From contig NC_014217.1 in assembly GCF_000092925.1 (NCBI RefSeq), forward strand, positions 992,001-1,056,000: a DNA stretch of 64,000 nucleotides. Reading direction: 5' to 3'. Positions 53,094 through 60,751 of this stretch are shown piece by piece. The DNA is from Ancylobacter novellus DSM 506. GTDB taxonomy: Bacteria > Pseudomonadota > Alphaproteobacteria > Rhizobiales > Xanthobacteraceae. Each line of letters starts with the position of its first letter. The stretch's first letter is position 1. The notes under the pieces were generated by a model. The model made no database searches. It was not told the origin of the DNA and was given only the letters and a program-made list of their open reading frames with translations. The position numbers and the translations under genes were made by a program.

Positions 53094-54938
53094 TCAGAGC
53101 GTGCAGGAACGCGTGTGCTTCATGTGCTCGAGCTCGGTGGGAATGATCACGCAGTCATGGTGGCCGCCGGTGCTCGGCAGGATGCCGATCAGATTGTCGG
53201 TCGCGGCGTCGATGATGGCGATCCCGCTCGACAGCCGCTGGAAGCCGCTGAACGGCACCACGACGAACTTGCCGTCATAGGTGATGGCCGGCGTCTGCAG
53301 GTCCGGGCCGATGCCCTGGATCTCCTTGCGGATGGTCCAGGTGTCGGTGTCGACCACCATCACGCCGCTCGCCGCCGGCGAGGGATGGAGCACGGAAAGG
53401 TAGAGCTTCTTCGAATCCAGCGAGAACACCATGTGGAACGGATTGGGGTATTTCCCCTTCCACAGCGGATCCTCGACATGGGCGATCTTCTTCCAGTTGC
53501 GCGGATCGGGATCCTCGCAGGAGAAGACCGAGCAATTATTCTCGCGCAGATTGTTCATCATGCAGAGGAACCGGCCATCCGGCGAAAAGCCGATCTCATG
53601 ACCGGGCGAGTGGATCTTGTCGAACGTGACCTCCCAATGGTCTTGGTCGAGCTTCACCACTTCGTACTGGTCGGGCGAGTCCACGTTGAACTGCAGGAAG
53701 GCGACCGGCTCGAAGCCGTTCTCCGCATCGAGAATGGCGATGCCGCCGCACAGCCGCACGACGGTCGCGGCCCAGCGTCCGGTCGGATGCCAGATGGTGC
53801 CGTCGGCGCCGGTGAGGCCCATCGGATCGTCGCCGGGCAAGGTGCCTTCCTCGACGAAGAGCTCGCCCATGGGCACCATCTCCCAGTCGATCTTCTGGCC
53901 CTTGGTGCCGAGATAATCGTACTTGCCGGTGGCGGCATCGGGATAGATCTTCGAGATCTTCAGCACCCCGCCGTCCTGCCACGCCCGATCGAGGCGGGTC
54001 GAATTCGCCTTCCAGTCGAATTTGAGCGCCGCCTTCACCTGCGAGGTGGTGCGGTCGAAGCAGGCGGCGATGTCCTTCTGCCCGTCGGTCACGAAATAGG
54101 ACTGCGCGTCCTTCGGGTTGACGCAGACATGCACGCCGAGACCGAGGCCTGTGGTCTCCGACACGTTCTCCATCAGCTGCATCTGCGCGCCGTCATAGCG
54201 CACGCGGTAGATATTGAAGCCCGGGCCCGGCTCGGTGATGTTGGTGGGGATACCGTAGATCAGCGAGTTCTTGCCGCCCTGCGTCGAGTTGACGAACTCG
54301 AAGCTGTGATACGGGTCGGCGCTCGGAAAGGCGCAGAGATGGTGGGAGATCGGGTTGAAGTCCCCGTAGTTCCAGTACCAGATCGAGGCGAGCACGCGGT
54401 TGGTGTTGAGGTCGAGCGCATAGGTGCCGCCGCCCATCTTGGTCGGCAGCAGGGCTACCCACTTGCCGAGGCCCTGGCCGTCGAAACTCGAGCGGGAGTC
54501 GATGAGCTCGCGGGCGATCGGCGCGCTCTGCGCCTGCGCGACGACCGAGGCGCCGGCTTGAGCGCTCCCGTCGCCGCCCGTCACACCGAGCGCGTTCAGC
54601 GCGCCGGAACCATAGGCGAACGCAGCGGTCTCGCCGACGATCGCCGTCGCGGCCGCAGCCTTGAAGATGTTGCGGCGGGTGAAACGGGTGGACGTCGCCT
54701 CGTCCGTCGGCGCCTCGTCCGCGGGCATTGGCGGCGGCAATATCTGGCGCGCCGCAAGCGCCCGGGCCTGCTTCTCGCGGAGATAGTCCTGGAACTCCTC
54801 GTGGTCCGAACGCGCTACCTCGTTGCGGCGGCTGAGATAGGCATCGATCTGCGCGCGCGGCGACGGTTCCGGCTGCGCGGCCACATCCGCACGGTGCTGC
54901 GCTTCCTCGTCCCGCCCAGTCTTGCCTAGCTCATCCAT
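53094..54938 (-). CDS. Tat-exported NosZ-like beta-propeller, probable thiocyanate dehydrogenase
   Basis: A 614-residue protein. A polar N-terminus of 85 residues precedes a Tat signal (TRRNIFKAAAATAIVGETAAF), then a propeller resembling nitrous oxide reductase without the CuA cupredoxin domain. Conserved histidines fall in NPISHHLCAF (about 199-200), LGVHVCVN (270), SPGHEIGFSPDG (447), NPFHMVFS (502) and GGHHDCVI (593-594), with DWEMVPM (Glu353) and GADG (Asp379). From memory this pattern of widely spaced His residues fits the trinuclear-copper thiocyanate dehydrogenases of Thioalkalivibrio. If so, it oxidises thiocyanate in the periplasm to cyanate and sulfur. The ATG follows AGGGAGGGGCG. 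Confidence 0.6.
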   Translation of the reverse strand: MDELGKTGRDEEAQHRADVAAQPEPSPRAQIDAYLSRRNEVARSDHEEFQDYLREKQARALAARQILPPPMPADEAPTDEATSTRFTRRNIFKAAAATAIVGETAAFAYGSGALNALGVTGGDGSAQAGASVVAQAQSAPIARELIDSRSSFDGQGLGKWVALLPTKMGGGTYALDLNTNRVLASIWYWNYGDFNPISHHLCAFPSADPYHSFEFVNSTQGGKNSLIYGIPTNITEPGPGFNIYRVRYDGAQMQLMENVSETTGLGLGVHVCVNPKDAQSYFVTDGQKDIAACFDRTTSQVKAALKFDWKANSTRLDRAWQDGGVLKISKIYPDAATGKYDYLGTKGQKIDWEMVPMGELFVEEGTLPGDDPMGLTGADGTIWHPTGRWAATVVRLCGGIAILDAENGFEPVAFLQFNVDSPDQYEVVKLDQDHWEVTFDKIHSPGHEIGFSPDGRFLCMMNNLRENNCSVFSCEDPDPRNWKKIAHVEDPLWKGKYPNPFHMVFSLDSKKLYLSVLHPSPAASGVMVVDTDTWTIRKEIQGIGPDLQTPAITYDGKFVVVPFSGFQRLSSGIAIIDAATDNLIGILPSTGGHHDCVIIPTELEHMKHTRSCTL

Positions 54939-54970
54939 TCGCCCCTCCCTCGTGTCATGTTCCTGGCCAT

Positions 54971-55684
54971 TCAGCCGCCTGCCTTGCCGGCATGCGTCGT
55001 GCGCGGGCTCTTCGCTGCGCGCGTCGCCCGTGCGCCAGCGGCACCGGCCGCCGTCGCAGACTTTCGGAGCAGGGCATCCTTGGCGCGGTTGATCTTCATG
55101 GCGAGATAGTCGGTCCCACCCCGGTCGGGGTGGACCAATTGCATGAGCCGGCGATGGGCCTTGCGCACCTCTGCTGCGTTCGCCCCATCGGCGAGGCCAA
55201 GCACCGCGCGGGCCTCCTCGGCGCTCATCGGGCCGCCGTCCGCCTCGATCTCGTCACTCGAATTTCGCGCGATCGCATCGTGGCGGCTCGCATGTGCGAT
55301 GTAATCCTGAAGAACGATAGCGGCCCGGCGCGCCAGCTCTGCATCGGGGACGGGCGGCTGGTAGTAGGGACGCACCTCGGCAGGCATTTCGCCCTCGACC
55401 CACATCGGCCGAAAGCGCGCGCGCGGCAGCAACATGCGCCACTTGACCACGACCAGCGCGAGCAGCATCGCCGCGCCGAGCAGCATGGCTCCTGTCCAAT
55501 TCTGGAGCGCGAGCAATGTCATCAGGCCGGGCACGGAGGCGACAGCGACGATAAGCAGGCCGAGCCGTCCCATGCGCATGACGACGCGCGGATCGGAATG
55601 CGAAATCCAGTCGATAAACTTGATGCCGCTGATGATGAGGGAGATGGCCAGGGCGATGGAACTGATCACCATTCCACTACTCAT
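54971..55684 (-). CDS. Membrane-anchored J-domain (DnaJ-like) protein
   Basis: A 237-residue protein with about three hydrophobic helices (residues 5-25, 40-60, 62-82) and a C-terminal J domain (AEEARAVLGLADGANAAEVRKAHRRLMQLVHPDRGGTDYLAMKINRAKDAL in pieces; HPD tripeptide about residue 190). The tail is Ala/Lys/Arg-rich. It resembles DjlA/Pam18-type proteins that recruit Hsp70 to a membrane. It is the first gene of the leftward operon that encodes the propeller enzyme and may assist its folding or export. Confidence 0.85.
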   Translation of the reverse strand: MSSGMVISSIALAISLIISGIKFIDWISHSDPRVVMRMGRLGLLIVAVASVPGLMTLLALQNWTGAMLLGAAMLLALVVVKWRMLLPRARFRPMWVEGEMPAEVRPYYQPPVPDAELARRAAIVLQDYIAHASRHDAIARNSSDEIEADGGPMSAEEARAVLGLADGANAAEVRKAHRRLMQLVHPDRGGTDYLAMKINRAKDALLRKSATAAGAAGARATRAAKSPRTTHAGKAGG

Positions 55685-55909
55685 CTACCGTATCTCCGGA
55701 GAATAGACGATTGGTTGGCTACTATGTTACCGTCTTAATATCCGATAAGTTGCAGCAATGCGCGCTTGATCGCGATATCGCCGAGATACCTGCCGTAATG
55801 TCGAGCATGATCTTTTAAGCGTTGTTTGTAGACGTCTCATTTGAGATGTGCAACATGGATATAGATAGATTGTCCAGAAAATAGTACTTGATGGATCGAC
55901 GGCTAAGCT

Positions 55910-55927
55910 AAAATTCGAATGAATTTT
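55910..55927. promoter_or_regulatory. Inverted-repeat operator candidate between the divergent genes
   Basis: AAAATTC-GAAT-GAATTTT is a perfect 7-4-7 inverted repeat immediately before the Spy-like gene. It contains ATTCGAAT, the palindrome seen in the candidate SoxR boxes at 21992-22016 and 27775-27792. A second dyad, ACGTCTCATTTGAGATGT, lies about 80 bases upstream. The region between the divergent operons is AT-rich. Confidence 0.45.
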
Positions 55928-55934
55928 TGAAATA

Positions 55935-56381
55935 ATGTCCACGTTCGTCAAGCTTGCCACGCTCGGTGTGGCCGCCGCCGCTATAGGCATTGCGCTCGCC
56001 GGTATGGACGACCGGCCGGGCTTCGGACGGGTGCGAGAAGCGGAGCCGGCAACAAAACCTGCCGCACAGCTTGACGTCTCGCGGCAGCTTGTGGGGTTGC
56101 ACGATGCAATGCGCATCCTCCCGGAGCAGGAAGGGGCGTGGCGCAGCTTCGTCGCCGCGATCATGGAACTCGACCGTTTGACGCGGGCCTTCACGGCGGA
56201 AGAGAGCATCGACAGCGCAAGCGCGGACGAAGAGCGGGCCCGGCATGCGCTCATGTTCGGCATCGCCCTCAGCGAGATTGAAGCCGCGCTCTCCGCCGAG
56301 CAGGCGGCCCTGTTGCAATCTCGCGCGACATCGCTGGGCCGCGCATTCGTCTGCTCCGGGGTTCAGGCCGGCACGTCCTGA
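55935..56381 (+). CDS. Small exported helical protein, Spy/LTXXQ-like
   Basis: A 148-residue protein with a hydrophobic leader (VKLATLGVAAAAIGIALAG). The mature helix-rich part includes VGLHDAMRILPEQEGAWRSFVAAIMEL and ALSEIEAALSAEQAALLQSRATSLGRAF, the LTxxQ-like repeat pattern of Spy/CpxP periplasmic chaperones. No good ribosome-binding site is seen before the ATG at 55935. It is divergent from the J-domain operon and shares its promoter region, so it may act in the same envelope or copper-related process. Confidence 0.6.
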   Translation: MSTFVKLATLGVAAAAIGIALAGMDDRPGFGRVREAEPATKPAAQLDVSRQLVGLHDAMRILPEQEGAWRSFVAAIMELDRLTRAFTAEESIDSASADEERARHALMFGIALSEIEAALSAEQAALLQSRATSLGRAFVCSGVQAGTS

Positions 56382-56402
56382 CGGCAGCCTATGCCCGCGC
56401 TT

Positions 56403-57377
56403 TCAGGCGAGGCAGGCGTCGAGGGCGAGCCTGAGCTCGTCGGCATTCATCTCTCTGCCGATCAGCACCAGCCGGTTGCCGTCGTGCGCCTGCTCGGCCG
56501 GTTCCAGGCTGAAACGTTCGCCCACCAGGTGAAAGACAAAGCGCTGGCCGGCGTCCGCTATGGACAGGAAGCCCTTGGCGCGGAACAGGCCCGCCGGACG
56601 CCCGCCGTCGAGGAAGCGCTGGAAGCGCGAAAGCGAGAAGGGGCGTTCGCTGGCGTAATAGAAGGCGGAGAAGCCTGCCTCATCCGCGACATGTGACGAT
56701 GCCGTCTCCCGCCACGCCGCGAAACCTTGCCCCGGCGTAAAGGCGTGCATGTCGAGAAGCGCGGCGAGAGGGGCAGCACTTCGCACGGTCTCCACTATCC
56801 GCGCGGGCGGGCTCAGTGCCCGTATGCTCTCGGCGACCTCCGCCAGCCGGGCGCTGTCCACGAGGTCGCATTTGTTGAGCAGGACCATATCGGCATGAGA
56901 GATCTGGTTCCGCGCCGTGTCATTGTCGGACACCCCCCGGCCGAACTGCTCCGCATCGACCACGGCAACAATCCCGTCGAGCCGCAGGGCCTCCCGGAAC
57001 GGCGCGCCGAGCACCGTCATCGCCACGGGCAGGGGATCCGCCACGCCCGAGGTCTCGATGATCAGATGATCGACCGGCTGCGGCCGCTCGAGGACCTGCA
57101 CGAGGCCATCCATCAGGTCGCCGTTGAGCGAGCAGCAGATGCAGCCATTGGACAGTTCCACCAGCCCGTCTCCGGTGGAGGCGATCAGCTCGGCATCGAT
57201 GTTCACGTCTCCGAGGTCGTTGACCAGCACGGCGGCCCGCACCTCCTGCCGGTTGGCGAGGACGTGGTTCACGAGCGTGGTCTTGCCGCTGCCGAGAAAG
57301 CCGGTGATCACGGTGACCGGCGTTCGCGCGCCGGGAAGCCGGGGCGGGACGCGAAAGGTTCGCGGCGCAGGAATCAC
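56403..57377 (-). CDS. CobW/COG0523-family metal GTPase
   Basis: A GTPase of about 324 residues with Walker A TGFLGSGKTTLVNHVLA, the CxCC metal motif GCICCSLNGDLMDGL near 80, DxxG-type VADPLPVAM, guanine-specificity NKCDLV and the C-terminal CobW domain (FHLVGERFSLEPAEQ). Such proteins are metallochaperones for zinc, cobalt or other metals. The upstream neighbour's stop lies 10 bases before a GTG at 57377, the likely start; an ATG at 57470 would overlap that gene. It forms an operon with the metallo-beta-lactamase protein. Confidence 0.85.
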   Translation of the reverse strand: MIPAPRTFRVPPRLPGARTPVTVITGFLGSGKTTLVNHVLANRQEVRAAVLVNDLGDVNIDAELIASTGDGLVELSNGCICCSLNGDLMDGLVQVLERPQPVDHLIIETSGVADPLPVAMTVLGAPFREALRLDGIVAVVDAEQFGRGVSDNDTARNQISHADMVLLNKCDLVDSARLAEVAESIRALSPPARIVETVRSAAPLAALLDMHAFTPGQGFAAWRETASSHVADEAGFSAFYYASERPFSLSRFQRFLDGGRPAGLFRAKGFLSIADAGQRFVFHLVGERFSLEPAEQAHDGNRLVLIGREMNADELRLALDACLA

Positions 57378-57387
57378 CGTCGCCGAC

Positions 57388-58407
57388 TCAATGCAGCTCT
57401 GCCCCGCCTGAAGCGTCCGCGGCGAATACGTAGCTGGTGCCGATGGCGGATTGGCTGACCCGATCGCCATAGGCGTCCGCGAGAGCGTGCAGCGCCCGCC
57501 ATCCGGTGCAATGGCCGGTGATCATGTAGCGGACGTCGAACGGCCGCAGACCTTCCACCGTGTCGGGAATGATCCGCTCCATGACGCCGCCCAGATGCAG
57601 GCCGCCCATGACGGCGTGGATCGGCACACCGGGGAAGAGACGCTGCACCTCGGTGCACACATTGACGATGCCGGCATGGGAGCAGGCGCTGAAAACGACG
57701 AGGCCGAGATCGCGCACATGAACTACCAGCATGCGCTCGTCCATCAGGAACGGGTCGGGTCGCCAGGCGTCGTTCGGGCCGGAACGGCAGAGATGATCGG
57801 TACGGCCCTTTTCGAAGCTGCTGACGCGCGGGATCTCGCCGCTGTAGTAGAAGTGCCCGTCCAACAGCAGTCGCTCGTTCCCGTCATTCACCACACGGGC
57901 TCCGATCGCTTCCATGTCCGCGGGAGTAGGAACATTCGCGACCGGAATGACGGCGCCGCTCTTCAGGAGCACGCCGCGTTCGTTGAACATGCCGGGATTG
58001 ACGTGGACGGCAAGGGAGGGGCGACCGGCCCGGATGGCGCCGATCGCCTCGGGCAACGCACCCATATGGTCCCAGTGGCCGTGGCTAACCGCGATCTCCT
58101 CCACCGCGCCGAGGTCGAGCGAGAGGTTCTTAGCGTTGCGCAGAAAGATCGCACCCTCCGGCCCGGCATCGAACAGAAGCGTGTGCTCGATGCCGTCCAG
58201 CTTCGAGCGCAGCAGCAGGCCATAGCCGAGATTGGCGGCCAGCAGGGTTTCGCCGGAGATGACGCTGGCGCCGGCATTCACGACATTGGTGAACTCGGAG
58301 ACGGCAAACAAGGTCTTGCTGACATAGGTGTCACTGACATTGTCCGTGACGACGTCGACGGTGAGCGCGTCGAGTGGTTTGAGGTGCCTGGCAGCTTCTT
58401 CTGTCAT
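57388..58407 (-). CDS. Metallo-beta-lactamase-fold protein (DHPMPT synthase-like)
   Basis: A 339-residue hydrolase-fold protein with VSHGHWDHMGALPEAIG, VVFSACSHAGIVNVC, AVMGGLHLGGVMERI and MITGHCTGWRA. The SHGHxDH plus SGCSHxGI-like pattern is typical of the group annotated as 7,8-dihydropterin-6-methyl-4-(beta-ribofuranosyl)-aminobenzene phosphate synthase, many members of which have other functions. It is the first gene of a leftward pair with the CobW GTPase, which could load its metal. The specific substrate is unknown. Confidence 0.82.
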   Translation of the reverse strand: MTEEAARHLKPLDALTVDVVTDNVSDTYVSKTLFAVSEFTNVVNAGASVISGETLLAANLGYGLLLRSKLDGIEHTLLFDAGPEGAIFLRNAKNLSLDLGAVEEIAVSHGHWDHMGALPEAIGAIRAGRPSLAVHVNPGMFNERGVLLKSGAVIPVANVPTPADMEAIGARVVNDGNERLLLDGHFYYSGEIPRVSSFEKGRTDHLCRSGPNDAWRPDPFLMDERMLVVHVRDLGLVVFSACSHAGIVNVCTEVQRLFPGVPIHAVMGGLHLGGVMERIIPDTVEGLRPFDVRYMITGHCTGWRALHALADAYGDRVSQSAIGTSYVFAADASGGAELH

Positions 58408-58555
58408 AGCGCAGCCCTCGCCCTGTACCCCCGCCGCGGGGAGGATGACGGATCACATGCTGGCAGGCAAGCCAATGGAGGCGACGAAAGTCATCGCGGT
58501 GCCGACTACACATCTGGCATGTCGACGTTCGAGCAGGACATCCGCGCCGCCGGCT

Positions 58556-58864
58556 TCAGAGCGAACCTCCCGGGTCATTCCCTCGATGTTCCGCGGCGGC
58601 CTGTAGTTCGTGGCGCAGGCGTTCATTCTCGCGCCGCAGCGCCGCGAGTTCGTCGCGCACGGGAATGAGCACGCCCTCGAGCTCGGCCTGGGTGAAGCGC
58701 GGCGTGATGTGCTGCGGACAGTTCCAGTCGAACGCCTGCACCGCGATGAGGACGAGGCGCTCGACGCGGCCGGGATAGCCCGGCACGGCCAGTCGCTCCG
58801 CAAGGGCGGGATCGTCCGCGGCGTCGATGATCCGCATATGGCCGAAGATCTTCAGGCGGCGCCG
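58556..58864 (-). pseudogene. 5'-truncated PNPOx-like flavin-nucleotide-binding protein
   Basis: The frame gives RRRLKIFGHMRIIDAADDPAL, then GYPGRVERLVLIAVQAFDW and CPQHITPRFTQAEL, the C-terminal half of COG3576 proteins related to pyridoxamine phosphate oxidase. A final coiled-coil-like LAALRRENERLRHEL is usual. The first 120 or so residues, including the FMN site, are missing: homology stops at RRR, about base 58864. It abuts a truncated LysR gene, so this looks like one side of a deletion. A fragment starting at the ATG at 58837 could still be translated. Confidence 0.7.
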
Positions 58865-59490
58865 GTGGCGGACTTCACGTGACCGCGCCGATCGCTTTCG
58901 GCGAGCGCCATGTGCTGCCGATCGCGCTGGAGTTCCTGAAGGAACATCCGGAAATCGATCTGCGCCTGACGCTCGCCGACCAACAGGTCAGGCTGGCCGA
59001 CGAGCATATCGATGTGGCGCTGCGGATCGGGCATCTGGAGGACAGCGCGTTGATTGCGACGCGCGTGGGCACGGTGCGCCGGGTGATCTGCGCAAGCCCG
59101 GCCTATCTCGCCCGCCGGGGCATCCCGCGCCGGCCCGATGATCTCGCCGAGCATGACGGCATCAGCTTCCAGGGATTTGCGACGGCGCCGGAGTGGCGCT
59201 ACCGAAGGGACAGTCCGGCCTTCGCCGTGGAGCCTCGTCCCAAATTCGCAGTCAATACGACGAATGCCGCCATTCAGGCGGCGCTGGCGGGTGTCGGCAT
59301 CATCCGCGTGCTGTCCTACCAGGTCTCGAAGCAGCTGCGCTCGGGCGCGTTGCAGGAGTTGCTCACGGAGTTCGCGGCCGAGCCGCTGCCGGTAAGCCTC
59401 ATGCATGCGCCAGCCGATCCCCTGGGACGGAAGGTGCGGAGCTTCCTCGACTGGACCGCACCCCGCCTGCGAGCGCGGCTGGCTCACTAG
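58864..59490 (+). pseudogene. 5'-truncated LysR-family regulator (effector domain only)
   Basis: The frame starts within GGGLHVTAPIAFGERHVLP and runs through the LysR substrate-binding domain (LADQQVRLADEHIDVALRIGHLEDSALIATRVG, VRRVICASPAYLARRGIPR, NTTNAAIQAALAGVGIIRVLSYQV) to a normal C-terminus. The N-terminal helix-turn-helix of about 85 residues is absent. A GTG at 58879 could start a fragment, but without DNA-binding domain it cannot act as a regulator. It lies head to head with the truncated PNPOx gene, at the presumed deletion point near 58864. Confidence 0.75.
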
Positions 59491-59761
59491 CACGCGCTGT
59501 GGGACGCGGTCCCGGCGGCCGGGTTGAAGCCGCTCATTCGAGGCCCGGCGCCCCGAATAAACCGGCGACAGATCTCCACGGGCATCGGTGGTGGTCCGTT
59601 CCCGGAACACATACCGCTCATCGGTCGTTCCGTCCCTGACGGAGGGAGACGATATGGATGACGGTCATCCTTGTGCCGGGCGCAGAGCCGGGAAGAACGG
59701 TGCACGGCGTCGAGGATTCCGGCAGCGTGCCCCGGTTGGTCCTGATTAGGCCGGCGGCGGC

Positions 59762-60751
59762 ATGAGCGAGGAGCCGGAGCGCGGGTGGCGCCCGCCGGAC
59801 GCCGTTCTGCGGGCGGCGTTTGCCGGGCTGCTGTGCGGTTCGTGCAGCGGCACCCAGTCGGCGCTCGACCCGGCCGGCCACGAGGCGGCGGAGGTGCTCA
59901 CCCTGTTCTGGGTGATGCTCGTCGGCGCCGCGCTGATCTGGACCGTCGTCATCGGAGCCGCCGTGTTCGGTGGGCGCTTCCAGAAGAAGCCTATCGACGA
60001 GAGGGCGGGGCTGCGCATCGTCCTGTGGGCGGGGGCGGTGTTCCCCACTGTGGTGCTGGCCGCGCTGCTGGTCTTCGGGCTGCGGCTGATGCCGGTGCTG
60101 CGCGCCGCCGAGCCGGCGCTGCGCATCGAAGTGTCGGGCGAGCAGTACTGGTGGCGCGTCACCTATCTCGGTCCTGACGACACCCGCATCGAGAGCGCCA
60201 ACGAACTGCGCCTGCCGGTCGGGCGCGCGGTCGAACTCATCCTCACCAGCGCCGACGTCATCCATTCTCTGTGGATTCCGACGCTGGCCGGCAAGATGGA
60301 CATGATCCCCGGCCGCACCAACCGGCTGGTGCTGCGGCCCGAGCGCACCGGCATCTATCGCGGCGCCTGCGCCGAGTTCTGCGGCCGCTCGCACGCGCTG
60401 ATGGCCTTCCCGGTCGTCGTCATGGAGCCTGCGGAGTTCGACGCCTGGCTCGCCCGCGAGACTGCCCCGGCGCCACCCGGCAGAGACCCCGGCGCCTTCC
60501 TCGCCAGCGGCTGCGGCGGCTGCCACACGGTGCGCGGGTCGGAGGCCGCCGGCACTATCGGCCCCGACCTCACCCATCTCGCCGACCGGCGCACGCTCGG
60601 CGCGGGGATCCTGCCCAACACGCCCGAGAACCTGAAGCGCTTCATCGCCGACACCGAGAGGGTGAAGCCGGGCGTGCGCATGCCTTCCTTCGGCATGCTG
60701 CCCGGCGCCGACATCGAGGCCATCGCCGCCTATCTGGGGAGCCTGAAATGA
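59762..60751 (+). CDS. coxB: Cytochrome c oxidase subunit II with fused cytochrome c domain (caa3 type)
   Basis: A 329-residue subunit. A lipoprotein-like leader (AAFAGLLCGSCSG) and two transmembrane helices precede the cupredoxin domain: QYWWRVTY, DVIHSLWIPTLAGKMDMIPG and the CuA centre CAEFCGRSHALM near 205. A C-terminal cytochrome c domain follows with CGGCH near 255 and RMPSFGML supplying the Met ligand. It accepts electrons from cytochrome c and passes them to subunit I. The stop overlaps the start of the next gene (ATGA). Confidence 0.93.
   Translation: MSEEPERGWRPPDAVLRAAFAGLLCGSCSGTQSALDPAGHEAAEVLTLFWVMLVGAALIWTVVIGAAVFGGRFQKKPIDERAGLRIVLWAGAVFPTVVLAALLVFGLRLMPVLRAAEPALRIEVSGEQYWWRVTYLGPDDTRIESANELRLPVGRAVELILTSADVIHSLWIPTLAGKMDMIPGRTNRLVLRPERTGIYRGACAEFCGRSHALMAFPVVVMEPAEFDAWLARETAPAPPGRDPGAFLASGCGGCHTVRGSEAAGTIGPDLTHLADRRTLGAGILPNTPENLKRFIADTERVKPGVRMPSFGMLPGADIEAIAAYLGSLK

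Noticed and set aside
59653..59748. A 31-codon frame with a GGAGGGAGACGAT ribosome-binding site before coxB
   Set aside because: The peptide is basic and featureless, with no family. The site could be incidental in GC-rich intergenic DNA.
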